From positions 482,959,376-483,023,375 of the forward strand of contig NC_064619.1 in assembly GCF_023898315.1 (NCBI RefSeq): DNA of 64,000 nt, in the 5' to 3' direction. The notes beneath the pieces were generated by a model. It saw only the letters and a program-made list of their open reading frames with translations. It ran no database searches and was not told the DNA's origin. Shown here one piece after another: positions 12,237 through 23,393 of this stretch (the stretch's first letter is position 1; the number at the start of each line of letters is the position of its first letter). A program made the translations under genes and the position numbers. The stretch comes from Schistocerca nitens (taxonomy: Eukaryota; Arthropoda; Insecta; Orthoptera; Acrididae).

Positions 12237-12655
12237 AACATCCAAATTCGCCGTGCACGAAAAAGTTCAAGAGCCAACCGTCCGCAGGGAAACTGAAGCT
12301 TACTGTCTTTTGGGACGCACAAGGTCAAGTACTGGAACATTATGGGGAAAGGGGGAAGCTTACTGTCTTTTGGGACGCACAAGGTCAAGTACTGGAACAT
12401 TATGGGGAAAGGGGCAGAACAATAAACACTGTGCGTTACAGTGAGATGCTTACTGCCAGGCTAAAGCATGCAATTCGAAGGAAACGCCGAGGATTGCTGT
12501 CAAAAGGTGTTGTGTTGTTTCACGACAATGCCCGTCCCCATAGTGCAGCCCACACTGCTGAAGCGCTCCATAAATTTGAAGTACTGGATCATCCTCCATA
12601 TAGTACCGATCTTGTCCCTTCTGACTATCACTTGTTTGGTCCACTCAGGCATTAA
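12237..12655 (+). pseudogene. mariner transposase fragment with internal 20-residue duplication
   Basis: The frame shows KLTVFWDAQGQVLEHY twice, then VVLFHDNARPH and PPYSTDLVPSDYHLFGPL, the second and third catalytic blocks of mariner (normally DD34D). I count 32 residues between the two aspartates, two fewer than the family rule, suggesting a small deletion. The repeat at 12301-12414 is in frame. The N-terminal DNA-binding part and first aspartate are missing, so this is a dead copy. Confidence 0.88.
12301..12414. repeat. 60-bp tandem duplication in mariner transposase
   Basis: Bases 12301-12354 recur at 12361-12414, and the unit extends leftward (GAAGCT at 12295-12300 and 12355-12360). The period is exactly 60, so the reading frame is kept. 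The copies look identical by eye, implying a recent event or an assembly or replication slip. Confidence 0.95.
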
Positions 12656-12893
12656 GGGGCCGCCGGTTTGCCTAGGACGAAGCAGTGAAGGAAGCGGTGC
12701 ATTCCTGGCTCGCAGCTCAAACGAGAACCTTCTTTTATGAGGGCATCAGGAAGCTTGTACAACTATGGACCAACTGCTTTGAAACGCAAGGAGAGTATGT
12801 CGAAAACCGATGTTCCTGTAACTTTCCTAATTGATTACAATAAAATTTTATAACTAGTTTGCGGATAATAATTGACTTACCCTCGTCCCTCGT

Positions 12894-13307
12894 ATGTAGT
12901 CTAGGGGATGGATCATGTACCCCACATCCCCTCCTCCCCCCCCCCCCCCCCCCCCCTTGGATGCTCGCTTGAGGTCCACCCGGTGAACTGAATGGGAGCG
13001 ACCTCTGCCAGGCACAGTGTTGCGTTCAGCAGAGTACACATGTAGATGTAGTGTGACAGATGCAGTCCCATCGCGTGAGTACTGATGGAAATGATCTCCT
13101 GGCGAGTGGGAGCGACGATTCGCAGCGCGGTGGCGACTGCTGACTGCCGGGGTGTTTCTTTGTGCGGACCCAAGGCTGGTCGGCAGATCTGCGGGCAGCG
13201 GAGCCCACATAAATCACGGGCAGGCACTCGACTCGCGGACGTGGCCGGCCTCCGGCGTGCGGGGGCGGACGCCGCCCGCTAATTGGCCTCTACTCTTTCT
13301 CTTTCTT

Positions 13308-13352
<45 letters not shown>

Positions 13353-14039
13353 CTCGTTTCCTACGTCCACATGATCTGCAGTGCACGCCAGGCTCCATTC
13401 ATTCTTACAGCACCTCACTGCACGAAAGCCCTTTCATTACAGTCCTTCTTCGGCCGCCGACGTCATCGGCGGTAATAGAAAGAGTAACTTCGGTAGGCCC
13501 GGAGAGCTCTCTACAGCAAGTTTAACAATGCGATACTGCCAGCCGCAACTTTGCTGGGTAATTACTGCGGCTGCGTTGATTGCATTTGGAAGTCTCAATA
13601 GCTGTTACTGCGATAGTCACGATTGCTTGCGGAACACGCTGTATGAATTTGAGAAGCTATCTGTCACCTCAGAACAATAGATAACAGAACTAAATACTCT
13701 TGTAAATGTTCAGTTCGATAGAACACACTTTTTGAAGGCCAATGTTGTATTCCTTTAACATCGATGATCCGTTACATCGCTGAGGCTATTAATTTCTGCA
13801 CCCGTATTCGGCACAAACAGCGAAGTCAGACAAGCCACTTTCTTAATTGTAAATTACCCAGTCAAATTTTAATTGGTACTTTGGAAATAATTTTGAGTAT
13901 GTTATGATACACGATACAGTTATTTCGTAATTTGAGACACTCAGATTGCCTTAGACTGGGGCTGTCCAACCCCCGGCCCAAAGCAAATATCAGAGCGGCC
14001 AAAGAGGTGAGAATGTGCCACACGGTCGGTAAAAAGAAG
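12894..14039. other. No gene recognised; C run, GC-rich part and TC microsatellite
   Basis: A poly(C) run lies at about 12939-12956, a GC-rich stretch at 13060-13285 and a (TC)n tract at 13311-13350. Short open frames there are compositional. GGGGCTGTCCAACCCCCGG near 13968 resembles a transposon terminus, but no partner end was found. Confidence 0.4.
13311..13350. repeat. (TC)n microsatellite
   Basis: Twenty uninterrupted TC units. Confidence 0.97.
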
Positions 14040-14179
14040 TACCCGTGGTCTAGGACAGTCCGGCTTTCGCCGCCGTGCAGTGCGGACGTGTTGTTATTTC
14101 CGCCTGCGGAGCGCGCGCGCTCGCTGTTGTTTACATTTCAGCGGCCGTCACTTACGTGTCGCTTACGTGCACTAGAATC

Positions 14180-15466
14180 ATGGCCAACCGTTTTCGAAAA
14201 TCAACTTTACGTTTCAACTTCTGCAACGACTACGCACGACCAAAGGCCTTGGAAGTGGAACGCTTCCTACGCGACGTTGCTAAGATCCCAGCTTCTGACA
14301 TCTTGGGCATCCATTTGTCCATATTAAGCAGTACTGTGTACGTCAAAGTCGTCAATGACGCGGTATGTGAAAGAATCCTTCGTGACACCAACCATGGATT
14401 ACGCTTTTGCCACGCCGACGGCAATGTCGGAGCGGTCACTGTCGACCATGCCGGCTTAGGAATGCGCACCATACGAGTTTTCGAACTCCCGTTCGAACTT
14501 CCAGCGGAAGACGTTATTGCGGCTTTCCGCCCCTATGGCACTGTACATGGCCACACTGCCGAACGCTGGGCGCAATTCCAAACGTACCCCGTTCTTAACG
14601 GTGTACGGCAGATCACCATCGACCTCCATCGCCACGTAACATCTTACCTGCAAATTAGCGGGTGCCGCGCGGTTGTCATATACGACGGCCAACCCAAGAC
14701 CTGTTCCGGGTGCGGCAAAGAAGGCCACCTCAGATCTGAGTGTCTTCAGCGACGAATCACCCAATTGCCAGCCGCTACCGTGGCACCTCCGGCTCCGACG
14801 ACGGTTTTACCGATCACCTACGCATCGGCGCTCTCTTCTCCTCCCACCGGCCGCCGCCCATCGGACCATGCACCGGTGCCCCTTCCAGCTGCTACGGATA
14901 CCGCTGGGGCCGACGCGTCGCGCTCAAAGCCTGACGCTACTCCGGCGCCACTACCAACAGCGACGACTTCCGACACCCACCCGCCTGAACATATGGACGC
15001 CCCTTCATTTGACGTTCCCGCGGCGGCCTTCCTCTCAGAGCGGCGCGACTCCCTCCCGTCTTCCGACACGGAGGGGCGAACCCGCAAACAACGTTCACCT
15101 AAGAGGCGCAAGAGGAGGCGCCGTACGGTCTCGGAACGAGACGGATCACCACGCCCCCATGCTCCAGAGGCCGTCCGACCCGACGAGGCCTCGGAGAACC
15201 TACACAACGATACGAATGACGACAACATGACGCCGACTGTGGATACGTCGATGCCTACTCTACTGGCTCGCTCAGGTGCTCCTGAACCAATGGACTCCAC
15301 AGATGCGACTGCCGCCGAGACGTCCTCTGCCCCTACGACCGAAGTGGAACGTACGACCATCACAACGACAACGCCTTCAATGGTGTGGAGTGAGGACGTC
15401 GATGAGGACCCGGACCACACGCTGGGGACAGAGTTACCCCAGACGGCAGCATCGTTACGCCGCTAA
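14180..15466 (+). CDS. LINE ORF1 protein (gag-like, CCHC zinc knuckle)
   Basis: The first in-frame ATG (14180, context ATCATGG) gives 428 residues; the frame is open further upstream to 14075 but without an ATG. The N-terminal ~185 residues look like a compact RNA-binding region, followed by the zinc knuckle CSGCGKEGHLRSEC (C-x2-C-x4-H-x4-C) around residues 190-205, preceded by DGQPKTC as in ZCCHC3/Tx1 ORF1 proteins. The remainder is Pro/Ser/Thr-rich and acidic, with a basic cluster (RKQRSPKRRKRRRR) that could act as a nuclear localisation signal. The protein would coat the LINE RNA and form the ribonucleoprotein used in retrotransposition. The frame is intact and GC-rich. Confidence 0.85.
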   Translation: MANRFRKSTLRFNFCNDYARPKALEVERFLRDVAKIPASDILGIHLSILSSTVYVKVVNDAVCERILRDTNHGLRFCHADGNVGAVTVDHAGLGMRTIRVFELPFELPAEDVIAAFRPYGTVHGHTAERWAQFQTYPVLNGVRQITIDLHRHVTSYLQISGCRAVVIYDGQPKTCSGCGKEGHLRSECLQRRITQLPAATVAPPAPTTVLPITYASALSSPPTGRRPSDHAPVPLPAATDTAGADASRSKPDATPAPLPTATTSDTHPPEHMDAPSFDVPAAAFLSERRDSLPSSDTEGRTRKQRSPKRRKRRRRTVSERDGSPRPHAPEAVRPDEASENLHNDTNDDNMTPTVDTSMPTLLARSGAPEPMDSTDATAAETSSAPTTEVERTTITTTTPSMVWSEDVDEDPDHTLGTELPQTAASLRR

Positions 15467-15501
15467 TAACGCCGTCGGGTGGCGTACGGCACGACTCACC
15501 G

Positions 15502-18500
15502 TTGCCTCGTCCCTCTTCATCCTCCGCCGGTGGAGTTCCCCTCCACGGCGGGGTACGGCTCCATATCTACCGAATAGCGACGATCAACACTAACACCATT
15601 AGCTCAACCGTGAAACTTCAACTGCTGCGAGAGATGATATGGGCGTCGGACGTCGATATCGCACTACTACAGGAAGTACACCTGGCCACTCTTCCAGACG
15701 TCGCGGGATATAACACTTATCCTTCTCCTGGTGACCACCTGGGACGCGGCGTAGCCATCTACGCCAGAGAAGGCATTCCAGTGGCCGATATCACATACCT
15801 TCCATCTGCCAGAGGCATGGCCGTCACCGTCATGGGGACCCGTATCGTCAACATTTACGCTCCGTCAGGCTCCACCCGCAGACGCGACAGGGCACTCTTC
15901 TATTCAGAAGACATCGCTCCTTTGTTTCTTGGACGCTGCGACCATTACTTGCTTGGGGGTGATTTTAATTGTGTCTTGCACCCTAAAGATCAAGTGCCCC
16001 ACTACAACACCTGTCAAGAACTGCGTCTTGTCGTCCGAGATCTGTTGCTCCGCGACACTTGGGAAGTTCGGCACGGCGACGCGCCTGGACATACTTACCA
16101 GACGAGTCACTCCGCGAGCCGCCTTGATAGAATTTACGTCTCTCGGGAACTCACGCCTGCAGTCCAAGGTGCAGAACTTTGGCCCCTGGCCTTTTCGGAC
16201 CACTGTGCCTACATCTGCAACATTCTCTTCCCCAAGCAAGTGGTCTGGCGTAGTCGTGCACCGTGGAAGCTAAATACCTCCCATCTTCATGATCCCGAAT
16301 GTCTTCAACGTGTTACCGAGACATGGGCCACCTGTGAACGTCGCTTACCTAAATACGGCACGACCTTGACCTGGTGGCTAGAATGTGCCAAACCTGCCAT
16401 TCGACGTACTTTGATTCAGTATGGAAAGGAAGTTGCTATGTGGCGCCGGCACACTACCGACTATTTCTACGCCGTTCTCCGCTACCTGGACGCCCAACCG
16501 CCCACCCCCGACACCCAGAGGGAACGCAGCAGGATTAAGGCGCAAATTGTAACTTTGACACGCCGTAGACTGCAGGGGGCTATGGTGCGAACCCGACGTC
16601 AAGATTCGACGGAACAAGAACATCCGACCATGCATCATATCGCCTCCGATAGGAAACATCGACGACGACAACTCATCACCGAGATCACCACCTCTCGCGG
16701 CCAGCACGTCACTTGCCAGGCCGAAATCGTCAGTGCCTTTGTCGACCACTACCGCACAATGTACCAGGAGGAGACTACCAACAACCACCCTGAGGAGTCT
16801 GTGTTACCACACGTAACTCGCACCCTCACCAGCGACGAAGCGGACGAGCTGATGGAGCCCATTATGCGTGACGAAATCCACGATGCAATCAAAAAAGGTG
16901 CTCTGAATAAGTCACCTGGTGTCGACGGATTGCCGATAGAATTTTATCGCGCTTTCTTCACACTAATGGCGTCACGGTGGACAACGATGTTTAATGAACT
17001 GCTGACGATGGGGAACGCCGTACCGCCGTCCTTCGTCACGGGAATTATTATACCCATCCACAAACCGACACCAGGTGTGACGACAGCACATTACCGTCCC
17101 CTGACTCTGCTTAACGCAGACTGTAAAATTTTTACACGCCTACTGGCAACGCGATGCCGCAAGATCCTGCCTAGCATTCTATCTCCGGAACAGACAACTC
17201 CGGGCGGCTCAGTTAATATACAAACGGCCACAGGAGAATGTCGCGATTTAATTGCACTGGCAGCGGCGTGCAGACTCCGCGCAGCAGTGGTTGCCATTGA
17301 TTTTGACAGCGCATTCGACAAATTGCGGCATCCTTTTCTGTTCTCAGTGATGAACCGCATGGGTTTTCCACCAACCTTTATCGACGTGATCCGGCGCCTG
17401 TACGGCACAGCCGAATCTCTGATTCAGGTTAACGGCCGTGTGGCGGGACCAGTGGCGATCCGGCGTTCCGTACGGCAAGGCTGCCCACTTTCGACCCTAC
17501 TGTATGCCATAAGCCTGGAGCCACTCATCGGGAGTCTGACGAACCACCTTTCTGGTCTCACTTTGCGACAGCACAGTTTTCGATGTCGTGCGTATGCGGA
17601 CGACCTCCTCCTCTTGATCCGCTCACGGAGTGAAACGCACACGGTACTTGATTTGATATCAACGTACGGCGCTGCAGCGGGCAGTAACATGAATGTGGCT
17701 AAATCCGCGGCGATGCCCATTGGACGCGGCCTCTCACACGACGACTTAGCACCTCTCCCGTGTGTACAACAACTACGATATCTTGGTATCATTTTCACCT
17801 CCACCGTGCCATCAATTATCGGCGTGCACTCCAAACTATCCGCACGACGGTGCGACAAAATCTTCTCCGACGACTCGATTCTTTACAACGTGTCCAATAC
17901 CTCAATCAACATGTGGCGGCCAGAATGGTCCACATCGCACAGGTCCTCCCGCTGCCATCAACTATTGGACGCAGCCTCCAAGCTGCCCTTGGATACTTCC
18001 TTACGGCCGGTACGCTCTTTAAGGTCCGCTGCGACACGCTCACCCTTCCCATGCGAGCGGGAGGCCTCGGCCTTGTCAATGTGCGACTCCGAGCGGCGTC
18101 CTTGTACATGTCCACCATGCACAAACAGTGGCACGGGGGCACCTCCCTTACGCGCAGCTTGCTGGAAATTCTTGTGCCCGCGACCATAACACCACCAGTA
18201 CCAGTCGGACACATCAAGCACCATTTGACCCACATTTCTGATTTCATCGTCGACTTCAGTTATGCTCACACGCACTTACCGACCACGCGTTCTCCTCGAC
18301 CTAAAGATTTTTACACCCCACTCCTTCGTTCCATATCCAGCAACAATATCGAACTGAGACATCCGTCCACGCGGTGGCCAACGGTTTGGCGTCACATCCA
18401 CCAGCCTTTTCCTCCCTCCAACGTCCGGGCAACATGGTACCAAGTCGCAAATGAAAAATTCGCCACAAACCATCGCCTTCACGCCATCGGACTACAGGAC

Positions 18501-18926
18501 TCTCCACTTTGTTCCATTTGCCACCTCGTGGATGACGATGTCCACCAACTGACTTGTGCTGCCACCAGTGACGTCTGGAAACTTGCCCAACAGTTTGTTG
18601 CCTGTTACCTCCGCGTTCCGCCGGACTCGATTGACCCACGGACTTTTATCCATCCTGAGAATTCTTATTTCCCCGCCTCCAAAAATCATGCGATTGTATG
18701 GGTCAAGGGGTGGACGATCACCTACATGTATAATGGTGGCGACAAATCACGCCTTGATTTCTGGCAGTACTTACAAACCGCCCACAGTGAAGTTGAACAG
18801 CGACCGTGCTACCGCGCTTTCTTCGCCAACTACCTACATGCGATCTTTACTTCACCCCCGCTCATTTGGATGGTGCCACACGCCGACAGCACTCCCGCCC
18901 CCCCCCCCCCCCCTGCTGACATGTGA
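15502..18926 (+). pseudogene. LINE ORF2: APE endonuclease and reverse transcriptase, one frameshift
   Basis: The first segment (15502-~17810) holds the endonuclease motifs in order: LLQEVH (catalytic Glu), GGDFN, SRLDRIYVS and FSDH. Then comes the reverse transcriptase: NKSPGVDGLP, the HYRPLTLLN region, AIDFDSAFDK (first Asp), RQGCPLS and YADD (Asp pair). Near 17800 the frame shifts, and the thumb and C-terminal region continues in another frame (to 18926), with a CSIC...HQLTC zinc motif. Total length would be about 1140 residues, normal for Tx1-type ORF2. The first codon of the open frame is not ATG, so the real start is undetermined (ORF1 stops 35 bases upstream). It nicks target DNA and copies LINE RNA. 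Active-site residues are present. Confidence 0.85.
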
Positions 18927-19198
18927 GACTCCCCGCGCTACTTTCTACATTTGTAACCCACAGTGGAGTAGGCGCATGGACACGCGCCTCCTTTCTTCAA
19001 TGCACTACCCCGGACAACACTGGTCTTTCCCTCACTCCACTGTATATTGCTTCACACCTCTTAGATTACATCAGAATTATTATTCTTTTTTTCCCTACAC
19101 CTTGTTCATAAAAAAAAATTCCTCGCCTTGTACGAGTATATTGTCTTGTGTTATTTTCGCCGGGAGGATGGCATTTCTGTTGTATTTAAGTTTGTACC

Positions 19199-19204
19199 AA
19201 TAAA
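19199..19204 (+). promoter_or_regulatory. Polyadenylation signal of the Tx1-like LINE
   Basis: AATAAA sits about 35 bases before the A-rich tail (19236-19260) that marks the LINE 3' end. Confidence 0.75.
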
Positions 19205-19260
19205 GATCCTTTTTTCATTTACCCTTTTCCTGGTGAAAAAAAATTATAAATAAAAAAAAA

Positions 19261-19335
19261 GGGGTAGCGTCTTTGATTCATAAACAAAACGTCTTCGGTC
19301 CCGGGTTCGATCCCCGACACTGCCTAAATTTTGAT
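19261..19335 (+). other. tRNA-like leader of RTE copy 1
   Basis: TAGCGTCTTTGATTC, CGTCTTCGGTCCCGG and the B-box-like GGTTCGATCCCCG resemble the internal pol III promoter and T-arm of a tRNA. A diverged version begins the RTE fragment at 25900. It could be an independent SINE or the true 5' end of the RTE family; I cannot decide. Confidence 0.45.
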
Positions 19336-19676
19336 AAATGATCAGCATTGGCGGCCGAAGACTTCCGGCATAAGAAGTCAGCCTCATTCTGCCAACGGCC
19401 TTGTCAAAGAGGGCGGAGGAGCGGATAGAGGTTCAGGGCACTCTCTTGTCCTAGGGGTGGGAAATTGCCCATAAAGGCAGAAGAATCAGCAATGATCAAC
19501 GACATGAGGATGCAGAAGGCAATGGAAACCACTGCATTAAAGACACGTAACGTGTATCCATAGGACATGTGGCCTGTAATTGAAGAAGTGTCATGATGAT
19601 CTCTCCATTGGCAAAAAATTCCGGAATAGTCCCCCATTCGGATGTCCGGGAGGGGACTGCCAAGGGGGAGGTTACC

Positions 19677-22283
19677 ATGAGAAAAAGATTGAATAATCTA
19701 CGAAAGGATAACGTTCTACGAGTCGGGGCGTGGAATGTCAGAAGCTTGAACGTGGTAGGGAAACTAGAAAATCTGAAAAGGGAAATGCAAAGGCTCAATC
19801 TAGATATAGTAGGGGTCAGTGGAAGGAAGACAAGGATTTCTGGTCAGATGAGTATCGGGTAATATCAACAGCAGCAGAAAATGGTATAACAGGTGTAGGA
19901 TTCGTTATGAATAGGAAGGTAGGGCAGAGGGTGTGTTACTGTGAACAGTTCAGTGACCGGGTTGTTCTAATCAGAATCGACAGCAGACCAATACCGACAA
20001 CGATAGTTCAGGTATACATGCCGACGTCGCAAGCTGAAGATGAACAGATAGAGAAAGTGTATGAGGATATTGAAAGGGTAATGCAGTATGTAAAGGGGGA
20101 CGAAAATCTAATAGTCATGGGCGACTGGAATGCAGTTGTAGGGGAAGGAGTAGAAGAAAAGGTTACAGGAGAATATGGGCTTGGGACAAGGAATGAAAGA
20201 GGAGAAAGACTAATTGAGTTCTGTAACAAGTTTCAGCTAGTAATAGCGAATACCCTGTTCAAGAATCACAAGAGGAGGAGGTATACTAGGAAAAGGCCGG
20301 GAGATACGGGAAGATTTCAATTAGATTACATCATGGTCAGACAGAGATTCCGAAATCAGATACTGGATTGTAAGGCGTACCCAGGAGCAAATATAGACTC
20401 AGATCACAATATAGTAGTGATGAAGAGTAGCCTGAAGTTCAAGACATTAGTCAGGAAGAATCAATACGCAAAGAAGTGGGATACGGAAGTACTAAGGAAT
20501 GACGAGATACGTTTGAAGTTCTCTAACGCTATAGATACAGCAATAAGGAATAGCGCAATAGGCAGTACAGTTGAAGAGGAATGGACATCTCTAAAAAGGG
20601 CCATCACAGAAGTAGGGAAGGAAAACATAGGTACAAAGAAGGTAGCTGCGAAGAAACCATGGGTAACAGAAGAAACACTTCAGTTGATTGATGAAAGGAG
20701 GAAGTACAAACATGTTCCGGGAAAATCAGGAATACAGAAATACGAGTCGCTGAGGAATGAAATAAATAGGAAGTGCAGGGAAGCTAAGACGAAATGGCTG
20801 CAGGAAAAATATGAAGACATCGAAAAAGATATGATTGTCGGAAGGACGGACTCAGCATACAGGAAAGTCAAACCAACCTTTGGTGACATTAAAAGCAACG
20901 GTGGTAACATTAAGAGTGCAACGGGAATTCCACTGTTAAATGCAGAGGAGAGAGCTGATAGGTGGAAAGAATACATTGAAAGCCTCTATGAGGGTGAAGA
21001 TTTGTCTGATGTGATAGAAGAAGAAACAGGAGTCGATTTAGAAGAGATAGGGGATCCAGTATTAGAATCGGAATTTAAAACAGCTATGGAGGACTTACGG
21101 TCAAGTAAGGCAGAAGGGATAGATAACATTCCATCAGAATTTCTAAAATCATTGGGGGAAGTGGCAACAAAACGACTATTCACGTTGGTGTGTAGAATAT
21201 ATGAGTCGGGCGACATACCATCTGACTTTCGGAAAAGCATCATCTACACAATTCCGAAGACGGCAAGAGCTGATAAGTGCGAGAATTATCGCAGAATCAG
21301 CTTAACAGCTCATGCATCGAAGCTGCTTACAAGAATAATATACAGAAGAATGGAAAAGAAAATTGAGAATGAGCTAGTTGACGATCAGTTTGGCTTTAGG
21401 AAAAGTAAAGGGACGAGAGAGGCAATTCTGACGTTACGGCTAATAATGGAAGCAGGGCTAAAGAAAAATCAAGACACTTTCATAGGATTTGTCGACCTGA
21501 AAAAAGCGTTCGACAATATAAAATGGTGCAAGCTGTTCGAGATTCTGGAAAAAGTAGGGGTAAGCTATAGGGAGAGACGGGTCATATACAATATGTACAA
21601 CAACCAAGAGGGAATAATAAGAGTGGACGATCAAGAACGAAGTGCTCGTATTAAGAAGGGTGTAAGACAAGGCTGTAGCCTTTCGCCCCTACTCATCAAT
21701 CTGTACATCGAGGAAGCAATGATGGAAATAAAAGAAAGGTTCAGGAGTGGAATTAAAATACAAGGTGAAAGGATATAAATGATACGATTCGCTGATGACA
21801 TTGCTATCCTGAGTGAAAGTGAAGAAGAATTAAATGATCTGCTGAACGGAATGAACAGTGTAATGAGTACACAGTATGATTTGAGAGTAAATCAGAGAAA
21901 GACGAAGGTAATGAGAAGTAGTAGAAATGAGAACAGCGAGAACAGCGTGGATTGATGGTCACGAAGTCAATGAAGTTAAGGAATTCTGCTACCTAGGCAG
22001 TAAAATAACCAATGACGGACGGAGCAAGGAGGACATCAAAAGCAGACTCGCTATGGCAAAAAAGGCATTTCTGGCCAAGAGAAGTCGACTAATATCAAAT
22101 ACCGGCCTTAATTTGAGGAAGAAATTTCTGAGGATGTACGTCTGGAGTACAGTATTGTATGGTAGTGAAACATGTACTGTGGGAAAACCGGAACAGAAGA
22201 GAATCGAAGCATTTGAGATGTGGTGCTATAGACGAATGTTGAAAATTAGGTGGACTGATAAGGTAACGAATGAGAGGTTCTAA
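19677..22283 (+). pseudogene. RTE-type endonuclease/reverse transcriptase pseudogene
   Basis: The endonuclease starts with VGAWNVRSLN (about 19725), shifts frame near 19840, then runs open to 21778 with YMPTSQ, VMGDWNAVVG, FQLDYIMV and DSDHNIVVM. The RT follows: KAEGIDNIPSEF, ENYRRISL, FVDLKKAFDN (first Asp) and RQGCSLSPLL. A TAA stop (21776-21778) falls just before the FADD catalytic block, which continues in the same frame. Another frameshift near 21930 precedes the C-terminal region (21927-22283: EFCYLGSKIT, EMWCYRRMLKIRW). The single-ORF arrangement, and an endonuclease directly preceding RT, fit RTE. Three lesions make it inactive. Confidence 0.85.
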
Positions 22284-22524
22284 GCAGAATCGGAGAGGAA
22301 AGGATGATAGGACATCTGCTAAGACACGAGGGAATGACTTCCATGGTACTAGAGGGAGCTGTAGAGGGCAAAAACTGTAGAGGAAGACAGAGATTGGAAT
22401 ACGTCAAGCAAATAATTGAGGACGTAGGTTGCAAGTGCTACTCTGGGATGAAGAGATTAGCATAGGAACGGAATTCGTGGCGGGCTGCATCAAACCAGTC
22501 AGTAGACTGATGACCAAAAAAAAA

Positions 22525-22590
22525 GAAAAGTCTAGGGGACTGGTGACCTCAGATGTTAAGTTCCATGGTGCTTGGTGCCATTTGAACCCG
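22525..22590 (+). mobile_element. SINE tail fragment (common family)
   Basis: TCTAGGGGACTGGTGACCTC and CCATTTGAACC match the last ~65 bases of the common SINE, joined directly to the RTE A-run. The tRNA head is missing. Confidence 0.75.
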
Positions 22591-22930
22591 TATAAAAATA
22601 CCACGTAGGTGTATTCAGTATGACACCATGAAACGATACAGGAAAATAGACCGAAAAATCAAGAACATAACTACAATTGAAAAATTCAAATATGTAAACT
22701 CAAACACAGCTTCACAACATGAATAATTGAAGGACTTGAACAAAACAAAAATGGTAATCGATAACTATACCCTTAGCAACTTGAGTACATAAACAATAAA
22801 TGAAAACTTATGTTTATAACCAACAAAAGTTACACGTTGTTGCGTGGAACGTTTTATTCGATTTAGTCTACCATACCACCTCCAAAAATATATAGTATTT
22901 CTCCAGAAACACCCTCTACATATAAAATTA
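22591..22930. other. No gene recognised
   Basis: AT-rich spacer with no open frame of note. Confidence 0.4.
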
Positions 22931-23393
22931 GAAACAGTCTGAAAAGCTTATAACGGTGTGGTAGGGCAGGTTGTGTTGAAAAATAATTGTTAAGAAAAAA
23001 ATGGATTGCTACATTTCCGCTTTAATTAACAATGAAAAGAGCCAATCGGATCTTTGAACGCGCAAATTCTAGCGGCACGCCAGAGACGGTGTCGCCAAAT
23101 GCGTTCTTCATTTTGTTTCCTACAATCGAACAAGAGGGTGATAGAAAAATTTGACGTGAGACGATAGTAAGGACCGAGCCCGAGCCAAAGGCTGACCAGT
23201 CCCGTTCGTTATCGTCTACACTATAAGAACCACTGATACAAACAGTATCTCGCGGACTGCGCCACAACGTGATTAGCGAACTTCAATGCTAATTAACTCT
23301 GAAACGGTGCAATCTACCAAATTTTTTGTTTAACAATTGTCTATCAGAAAAAGTTTCCCTAAAACAGCCTTACAAGCTTGTCAAACTGTTTCT
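22931..23393. mobile_element. Foldback (MITE-like) element, copy 1
   Basis: GAAACAGTCTGAAAAGCTT at the left is mirrored by AAGCTTGTCAAACTGTTTC at the right. Inside, AATTAACAATGAA and TTCAATGCTAATTAAC also mirror each other. The centre has CCGAGCCCGAGCCAAAGGCTG, a tRNA-like antisense stretch. The same layout recurs at 24545-24978 and 50068-50560. No transposase is encoded. Confidence 0.72.

Larger units (their letters stand above)
12237..12893 (+). mobile_element. mariner element, 5'-truncated
   Basis: The 3' two thirds of a mariner element survives. The transposase is listed separately. The likely right end lies around 12866-12893 (GACTTACCCTCGT, mariner-like). No left terminal repeat is visible because a Tc1 fragment abuts it. 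Confidence 0.75.
14040..19260 (+). mobile_element. L1/Tx1-like LINE, nearly complete
   Basis: This is a two-ORF non-LTR retrotransposon of about 5.2 kb. It has a GC-rich 5' leader, ORF1 (14180-15466), ORF2 (about 15502-18926), an AATAAA signal at 19199-19204 and an A-rich tail ending at 19260. The ZCCHC3-like knuckle in ORF1 and the RT sequence style point to the Tx1 branch of L1. Only one frameshift was seen, so the copy is young. The 5' boundary is approximate because no target duplication was identified. Confidence 0.85.
19261..22518 (+). mobile_element. RTE-type LINE, copy 1
   Basis: It begins with a tRNA-like leader (GGTTCGATCCCCG near 19303), continues with a ~400-bp untranslated region and a single pol gene, and ends CAGTAGACTGATGACC followed by an A run (22510-22518). 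It directly abuts the poly(A) of the Tx1-like LINE, so it may have inserted there. A SINE tail fragment follows it. Confidence 0.82.

Noticed and set aside
13283..13525. 80-codon frame with a Leu/Ser repeat
   Set aside because: It is the translation of a TC microsatellite.
14818..15420. 200-codon minus-strand frame
   Set aside because: It is a shadow of LINE ORF1, which has a zinc knuckle and a coherent domain order on the plus strand.
18556..19203. 215-codon frame overlapping the LINE ORF2 end
   Set aside because: It is out of frame with the zinc-motif C-terminus and extends into the 3' UTR; no domain is present.
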